Assembly (NCBI GenBank): GCA_964479405.1
Contig: CAYZMA010000023.1
Location: forward strand, 1-15,726
Source: JAMCZU01 sp964479405
Lineage (GTDB): Bacteria; Patescibacteriota; UBA1384; UBA12157; JAENIV01
Direction: 5' to 3'
Length of the DNA stretch: 15,726 nt
This document shows, in pieces, positions 12,405 to 15,726 of this stretch (its first letter is position 1; each line of letters starts with the position of its first letter). Both the position numbers and the translations under genes were made by a program. A model generated the notes under the pieces. It saw only the letters and a program-made list of their open reading frames with translations. It had not been told where the DNA came from and searched no databases.

Positions 12405-12928
12405 AATTTAAAAAAATTGCGATTGGTTTTGCGATTTTTATCTTGACAGTGGTTTTTATCGTTTTTGTCAATAAAGCGATTAATCCTACAACAAAATACC
12501 AGACATGTCAACCAAGTTATAATAACAATAATTACAATAACTATAATTATAGTTATCAAGATGATTATGTTTATCAGACATGTCAGAAAAATTTTGAAAA
12601 TACTTTAAAAACTAATAAAGAAAAAGGATTTTTTATTGTAACGATGTTAAGCGTTTTAGCTATTATTGCTGGAGTTTTAGTAAGGTCTGTAGCGCCGGTT
12701 AGTTGGGGTTTGGTCATGGCTGGTTTAACCACTTTGCTGTATATTTTTATTGCCAATTACGAGGAAGTTGGTAAGCCTTATCGAGCAATTGTCAGTGGTG
12801 TAGCTTTGGCGTTTTTAATTTGGCTTGCTTATGCTAAATTAGGAGATAAAGAAAAAATAAAAGAGCAAGTGCCAACACCAATACCACCAGTAGCTTCTCC
12901 TCCAGTATCAATACCACCTATAAATTAA
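12401..12928 (+). CDS. Membrane protein with Asn/Tyr-rich loop and Pro-rich tail, unknown function
   Basis: 175 residues, about four membrane segments (5-24, 77-94, 99-118, 128-145). Between the first two lies a ~50-residue loop where YQTCQ occurs twice (residues 33-37 and 58-62) around a low-complexity Asn/Tyr stretch (NNNNYNNYNYSYQ); the two Cys could form a disulfide. The C-terminus is a Pro-rich tail (PTPIPPVASPPVSIPPIN). It overlaps the preceding gene by four bases, with AGGAGG in front of the ATG. No family is recognised. The repeated Cys motif points to a structured loop closed by a disulfide, which is inference. Confidence 0.78.
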   Translation: MKFKKIAIGFAIFILTVVFIVFVNKAINPTTKYQTCQPSYNNNNYNNYNYSYQDDYVYQTCQKNFENTLKTNKEKGFFIVTMLSVLAIIAGVLVRSVAPVSWGLVMAGLTTLLYIFIANYEEVGKPYRAIVSGVALAFLIWLAYAKLGDKEKIKEQVPTPIPPVASPPVSIPPIN

Positions 12929-12938
12929 ATTGAAAATT

Positions 12939-14366
12939 ATGGCAGATAAATTAGAAAAAATTGTTTCATGGGCAAAAAGACGCGGTTTTGTGTTACCCGG
13001 AAGCGAAATTTATGGGGGACTTGGTGGAATTTACGATTTTGGACCTTATGGATTAGCTTTAAAAAACAATATTAAAAAACTCTGGTGGCAAACTTTTGTC
13101 CAAAATCGTGACGATATTGTTGGCATAGAGTCGGCTATTTTAATGAATAAAAAAGTTTGGCAGGCGAGCGGTCATGAAAAAGGTTTTATTGACGAATTAG
13201 TGGAATGTAAAAAATGTAATCAAAGATTTCGTTTAGACGAAATTGAAAATCAGATTGCCGCGTCGGCTACGCCTCCTCGCAATGACGTCATTGCGAGCGA
13301 AGCGCCTTTAGCTATGGAGCAATCTTTCAAATGCTCAGAAGGTGGCAAGCATGAATTAACTGATCCAAAAGCATTTAATACCATGTTCAAAACCGATGAA
13401 ACTTATCTTCGACCCGAAACCGCTCAAGGAATGTTTGTAGATTTTAAGCAGGTAGCAGAAACATCACGCCAAAAAATTCCTTTTGGAATTGCTCAAATGG
13501 GTAAATCTTTTCGTAATGAAATTAATACCAAAGATTTTTTATTTCGCGTTCGTGAATTTGAAATTGCCGAAATTGAGTATTTTGTAAAGCCCGGCGATGA
13601 CGAAAAATCTTTTGATGAGTGGCTAAAAGCTTGGGAAGATTTTGTTTTGAGCTTGGGAATTAAAAAAGAAGATCTTAAGCACTATAAACATCCCAAAGAA
13701 TCATTATCGCATTATTCAAAACGAACCGTGGATATTCAGTATAATTATCCATTTGGTTTTAAAGAACTAACAGGATTAGCTAACCGCACTGATTTTGATT
13801 TGAAATCACACGAAGAAGCAAGTGGTAAATATCTAAAATATTTTGATCAAGAATCGGGTGAAAAATATTGGCCGTATGTAATTGAGCCGACGGTGGGGAT
13901 TGAGCGTTTAATGTTGGCAGTTATCTGTGATGCTTTTGAAGAGGTGGAAGGTGGTAGGGGAGAAAAAACCGCTGATGTCATTCCTGCGAAAGCAGGAATC
14001 CAGTCTGTATCCCAGATCAAGTCTGGGATGACGGGAGATATTGAAACCGTCCTTCATTTTTCTCCGGCAATCGCACCGGTCAAAGTGGCAGTCTTGCCAT
14101 TGGTAAAGAAGTTATCAGCAGATACTAAAAAGATATATCAAGATCTAAAAACATGTTGGGGAGCGGTAGAATTTGACGAATCCGGCTCAATCGGCCGTCG
14201 TTATCGTCGGCAAGACGAAATCGGCACGCCGTATTGTGTTACTTTTGATTTTGAGTCACTGGAAGATAAAAAAGTCACCGTCCGCGACCGCGATACCATG
14301 AAGCAGGAACGGATTGAAATTAAGGAATTAAAAAATTATTTGTTTGGGAAGTTAGGAAATTTTTAG
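12939..14366 (+). CDS. glyS: Glycyl-tRNA synthetase (single-chain class II type) with two repeat-derived insertions
   Basis: 475 residues. It charges tRNA-Gly. N-terminal KLEKIVSWAKRRGFVLPGSEIYGG and GIYDFGPYG are standard; motif 2 is FRNEINTKDFLFRVREFEIAEIEYF (residues 191-215); RPETAQG is present; motif 3 is EPTVGIERLMLAVICDAFEE; the anticodon-binding domain starts at SPAIAPVKVAVLPL. A zinc-like site has C90 and C93 but only C132 on the other side. Two inserts are unlike the family: residues ~105-129 and ~347-365, each encoded by a dispersed palindromic repeat kept in frame. I chose ATG 12939; a TTG at 12930 would add three residues. No clear ribosome binding site; the gene follows the membrane cluster by 10 nt. 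Confidence 0.95.
   Translation: MADKLEKIVSWAKRRGFVLPGSEIYGGLGGIYDFGPYGLALKNNIKKLWWQTFVQNRDDIVGIESAILMNKKVWQASGHEKGFIDELVECKKCNQRFRLDEIENQIAASATPPRNDVIASEAPLAMEQSFKCSEGGKHELTDPKAFNTMFKTDETYLRPETAQGMFVDFKQVAETSRQKIPFGIAQMGKSFRNEINTKDFLFRVREFEIAEIEYFVKPGDDEKSFDEWLKAWEDFVLSLGIKKEDLKHYKHPKESLSHYSKRTVDIQYNYPFGFKELTGLANRTDFDLKSHEEASGKYLKYFDQESGEKYWPYVIEPTVGIERLMLAVICDAFEEVEGGRGEKTADVIPAKAGIQSVSQIKSGMTGDIETVLHFSPAIAPVKVAVLPLVKKLSADTKKIYQDLKTCWGAVEFDESGSIGRRYRRQDEIGTPYCVTFDFESLEDKKVTVRDRDTMKQERIEIKELKNYLFGKLGNF
13252..13325 (+). repeat. Doubled palindromic repeat inside glyS
   Basis: Two inverted copies of the GTCATTGCGAG repeat meet at a perfect 22-nt palindrome (13276-13297, half CTCGCAATGAC). The outer ends are AGATTGC (13252-13258) and GCAATCT (13319-13325). 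This is the head-to-head doublet form typical of REPIN-like elements. It is translated in frame as part of the synthetase (residues ~105-129, reading TPPRNDVIASEAP in the middle). The same family occurs singly at 7048. Confidence 0.88.
13977..14032 (+). repeat. Second palindromic repeat inside glyS (VIPAKAGIQ-type)
   Basis: Two hairpins, ATTCCTGC/GCAGGAAT (GAAA loop) and ATCCCAGA/TCTGGGAT (TCAAG loop), enclosed by GTCAT and ATGAC ends. This is the repeat whose translation DVIPAKAGIQ turns up inside many bacterial proteins. Here it encodes residues ~346-366 (DVIPAKAGIQSVSQIKSGM), between motif 3 and the anticodon-binding domain. It differs from the first insert. Confidence 0.88.
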
Positions 14367-14379
14367 AAAGGATAAAGTT

Positions 14380-14742
14380 ATGTCTGTACCGTTATTAATA
14401 TTTCTATTAACAATAGTGATAATACTAGCGATCGTTTTAATCTTTGAGAGAGATAATATACATGTTATTTTGAAACCGAATCTACTAAAAGTAATTATAT
14501 GTTTTGTGATACTCTTCTTGCTACATTTTTATTTTATCAGTACTGTCAAAATCTCATATATTTCACCCTGTTACCCAGATATGAATGAGGAATGCAAAAA
14601 TCAGGAGAGCCAGAGATTGACAATTATAAAACATAGAAATGCTTTATCAGTTGATTTAATAGTTGGATTGCCTATAGTCTTGCTTATTTATGTTTTTATT
14701 GGCGTTTATCAAAGTAAAAAGTATAATGAACCCAACAGCTGA
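14380..14742 (+). CDS. Small membrane protein, unknown function
   Basis: 120 residues with three membrane segments (about 3-22, 37-55, 91-110). The loop between the second and third has two Cys (C64 and C72, in ISPCYPDMNEECKN), which could form a disulfide if the loop is outside the cell. No family is recognised. It lies 13 nt after glyS with AAAGGA before the ATG, so it may be the next gene of the same transcript. Codon and base use are like its neighbours. Confidence 0.68.
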   Translation: MSVPLLIFLLTIVIILAIVLIFERDNIHVILKPNLLKVIICFVILFLLHFYFISTVKISYISPCYPDMNEECKNQESQRLTIIKHRNALSVDLIVGLPIVLLIYVFIGVYQSKKYNEPNS

Positions 14743-14773
14743 TCAAAGCATGAATCATATAAAGGATAGTTAG

Positions 14774-15073
14774 GTGAAAAAATATCAAAAAGAACTTGAT
14801 AAGTGGTTTAAAGAAAATAAATGGAAATATTGGAGTCAACTTTCGATTTTGGCTCGTTTAATGGAGGAAACAGGAGAATTTGCTCGATTGGTTAATCATC
14901 TTTACGGCGAAAAACCAAAGCGTTCAGACGAAGCGGAGCAAGAACTTCAAGAAGAAATCGGCGATATTATTTACACTCTGATTTGTTTTGCCAATTCCAA
15001 TAATATTAATCTTGACAAAGCAATCAAGAAAAGTTTTTCCAAAGTTATAAAACGCGATAAAAATCGCTATTAA
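14774..15073 (+). CDS. MazG-like nucleotide pyrophosphohydrolase
   Basis: 99 residues of the all-alpha MazG/NTP-PPase fold. The metal-binding acids are visible: LMEETGEFARLVNHLYGEK (EExxE-like) and LQEEIGDIIYTLICFANSNNI (ExxD), with the helix LDKAIKKSFSKVIKR at the end. Such small proteins split (d)NTPs to NMP and pyrophosphate, usually as dimers or tetramers, for house-cleaning of odd nucleotides; the substrate is unknown here. The start is GTG at 14774, preceded by AAAGGA; no nearby ATG gives a full fold. A hairpin and T tract follow the gene. It may form a pair with the small membrane gene upstream. Confidence 0.87.
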   Translation: MKKYQKELDKWFKENKWKYWSQLSILARLMEETGEFARLVNHLYGEKPKRSDEAEQELQEEIGDIIYTLICFANSNNINLDKAIKKSFSKVIKRDKNRY

Positions 15074-15107
15074 TTAAAATTTTTTATCTAACCTCCAAAG
15101 TTACATT

Positions 15108-15131
15108 ACATCCCAGAGGTGTTGCTTTTTT
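15108..15131 (+). terminator. REP-like hairpin followed by T run after the MazG-like gene
   Basis: ACATC/GGTGT around a CCAGA loop (15108-15122, one U-G pair), then TGC and six T (15126-15131). It fits an intrinsic terminator for the MazG-like gene and shares CCCAGAGGTGT with a second hairpin at 15177, so it is also the first of two copies of the palindrome next to the second RAYT. Confidence 0.55.
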
Positions 15132-15169
15132 ATATGGTTTAGAATTCTTCAATTAATAAACCTTATTAC

Positions 15170-15198
15170 CACACCAACACCCCAGAGGTGTCGGAGTG
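15170..15198 (-). repeat. REP-like hairpin just downstream of the second RAYT
   Basis: ACACC/GGTGT (15177-15191) around CCAGA, with further pairing outward on the transposase strand (CCG/TGG then CAC/GTG), giving a long interrupted stem. It lies 12 nt after the stop of the RAYT gene. Core CCCAGAGGTGT is shared with 15108 but not with the REP copies flanking the first RAYT. Confidence 0.72.
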
Positions 15199-15210
15199 TC
15201 GAAAATTAGA

Positions 15211-15726
15211 TTAAGATTGATCAATTAAACATTTCTTAATAATTGATAGTTCTTTTTGGTAAGCAATTCTATCTTGGACGAAATTTTGATATTGTTTGGG
15301 ATGAATTTCGAGTAAATCATTAAACTGGCAAATAGGATGATCAATTTGGCCAAGATATTCTTTATAAGAAGAAAATTGCCAATCTTGAGGCTTTTTGACT
15401 AAAGAAGCACTTGTTGGATTTAAATGAATATATCGTGTTAAGTGTAATAATTGTTCGTCTTTATTGACTAACACATTTTGGAATTTACTCTCCCACAAAG
15501 GACCTTTGCGGTGATGTTTGGTATTAAAATAACGAGTATAACTATTTAAAACATTGCTCATAAATATTGATATTCCATTTGGTGATAGCTGTTTTAAAAC
15601 AAGATGTATATGCGTGGGCATTAAACAGTAGGCTATAATTTGAATAATTTTTAGTTCATCTTTGCTGATAAAGTTAAAATAATTATTAAAGCCATTTTGT
15701 TGAACTTGTTTGAGATCCATGAAATA
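15211..15726 (-). CDS. REP-associated tyrosine transposase (second RAYT), 5' part beyond the window
   Basis: The open frame runs off the right edge; the Met at 15720 is internal, since the opening ~55 residues seen in the first RAYT (the GEVYHVFSRS region) are missing. The HUH motif is PTHIHLVLK and the catalytic Tyr lies in LTRYIHLNP, both identical to the first copy, and RKGPLWESKFQNVLV and DWQFSSYKEYLG correspond to its other blocks. It is clearly homologous but diverged, and its C-terminus (RIAYQKELSIIKKCLIDQS) also parallels the first. It should act on a different REP family, copies of which lie downstream at 15108 and 15170. Stop TGA. Confidence 0.92.
   Translation of the reverse strand, partial: YFMDLKQVQQNGFNNYFNFISKDELKIIQIIAYCLMPTHIHLVLKQLSPNGISIFMSNVLNSYTRYFNTKHHRKGPLWESKFQNVLVNKDEQLLHLTRYIHLNPTSASLVKKPQDWQFSSYKEYLGQIDHPICQFNDLLEIHPKQYQNFVQDRIAYQKELSIIKKCLIDQS

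Noticed and set aside
12437..12460. TTGACA inside the 12401 gene as a promoter
   Set aside because: It lies in coding sequence for a membrane segment, and no -10 box at proper spacing leads to a gene start.
13252..14032. CRISPR or operon boundary inside glyS
   Set aside because: The two repeats differ, are not regularly spaced, and the reading frame is continuous with all synthetase motifs in order.

Overview
The window looks like chromosomal DNA from an AT-rich, small-genome bacterium, most likely a member of the Candidate Phyla Radiation (Patescibacteria), perhaps Parcubacteria-like. The case rests on several things: the 23S rRNA gene is broken by two self-splicing group I introns, one with a LAGLIDADG homing endonuclease; short housekeeping genes are packed between small membrane proteins; REP-type palindromes and their transposases are common; and some promoters sit so close to start codons that leaderless mRNAs are likely. 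TGA is a normal stop (mutM, recO), which argues against the code-25 lineages. The lineage is inferred; no phylogenetic search was possible.

Layout. 1-1605 is the end of an rRNA operon: the last part of 23S rRNA with introns at E. coli positions 2604/2605 (peptidyl-transferase region, with endonuclease) and 2656/2657 (inside the sarcin-ricin loop, no ORF), then 5S rRNA. 1646-2373 is an unrecognised acidic protein behind a promoter whose spacer is an (AG)8 tract, closed by a strong terminator. 2454-3178 is an AbrB/PIN toxin-antitoxin pair. 3230-4240 is a membrane-anchored M15 peptidase. 4264-7939 holds yvcK (glmR), glmS and mutM behind a promoter with a near-perfect palindrome. 7941-8763 is a REP-flanked RAYT transposase followed by a 15-codon relic of a second mutM 3' end. 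8806-9417 is an anchored extracytoplasmic protein. 9483-14366 runs a GlmU-type uridylyltransferase, recO, three unknown membrane proteins and glycyl-tRNA synthetase. 14380-15073 is a small membrane protein and a MazG-like pyrophosphohydrolase. 15108-15726 is a second RAYT (5' part beyond the window) with its own, different palindromes.

How the genes fit together. GlmS makes glucosamine-6-phosphate, YvcK/GlmR is known in Bacillus to bind UDP-GlcNAc and stimulate GlmS, and the uridylyltransferase could make the UDP-sugar. With the M15 peptidase this forms a cell-wall theme. RecO and MutM are DNA repair genes; MazG-like proteins hydrolyse nucleotides.

The most unusual signals concern mobile DNA fitted into essential genes: two introns in universally conserved 23S sites, an endonuclease whose 3' coding end is also the intron's catalytic core, two different repeat palindromes read in frame inside glycyl-tRNA synthetase, and the mutM 3' end present on both sides of a REP/RAYT unit. 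No CRISPR array, tRNA gene or replication origin was seen, and no stretch over 300 bases lacks a gene or RNA feature.
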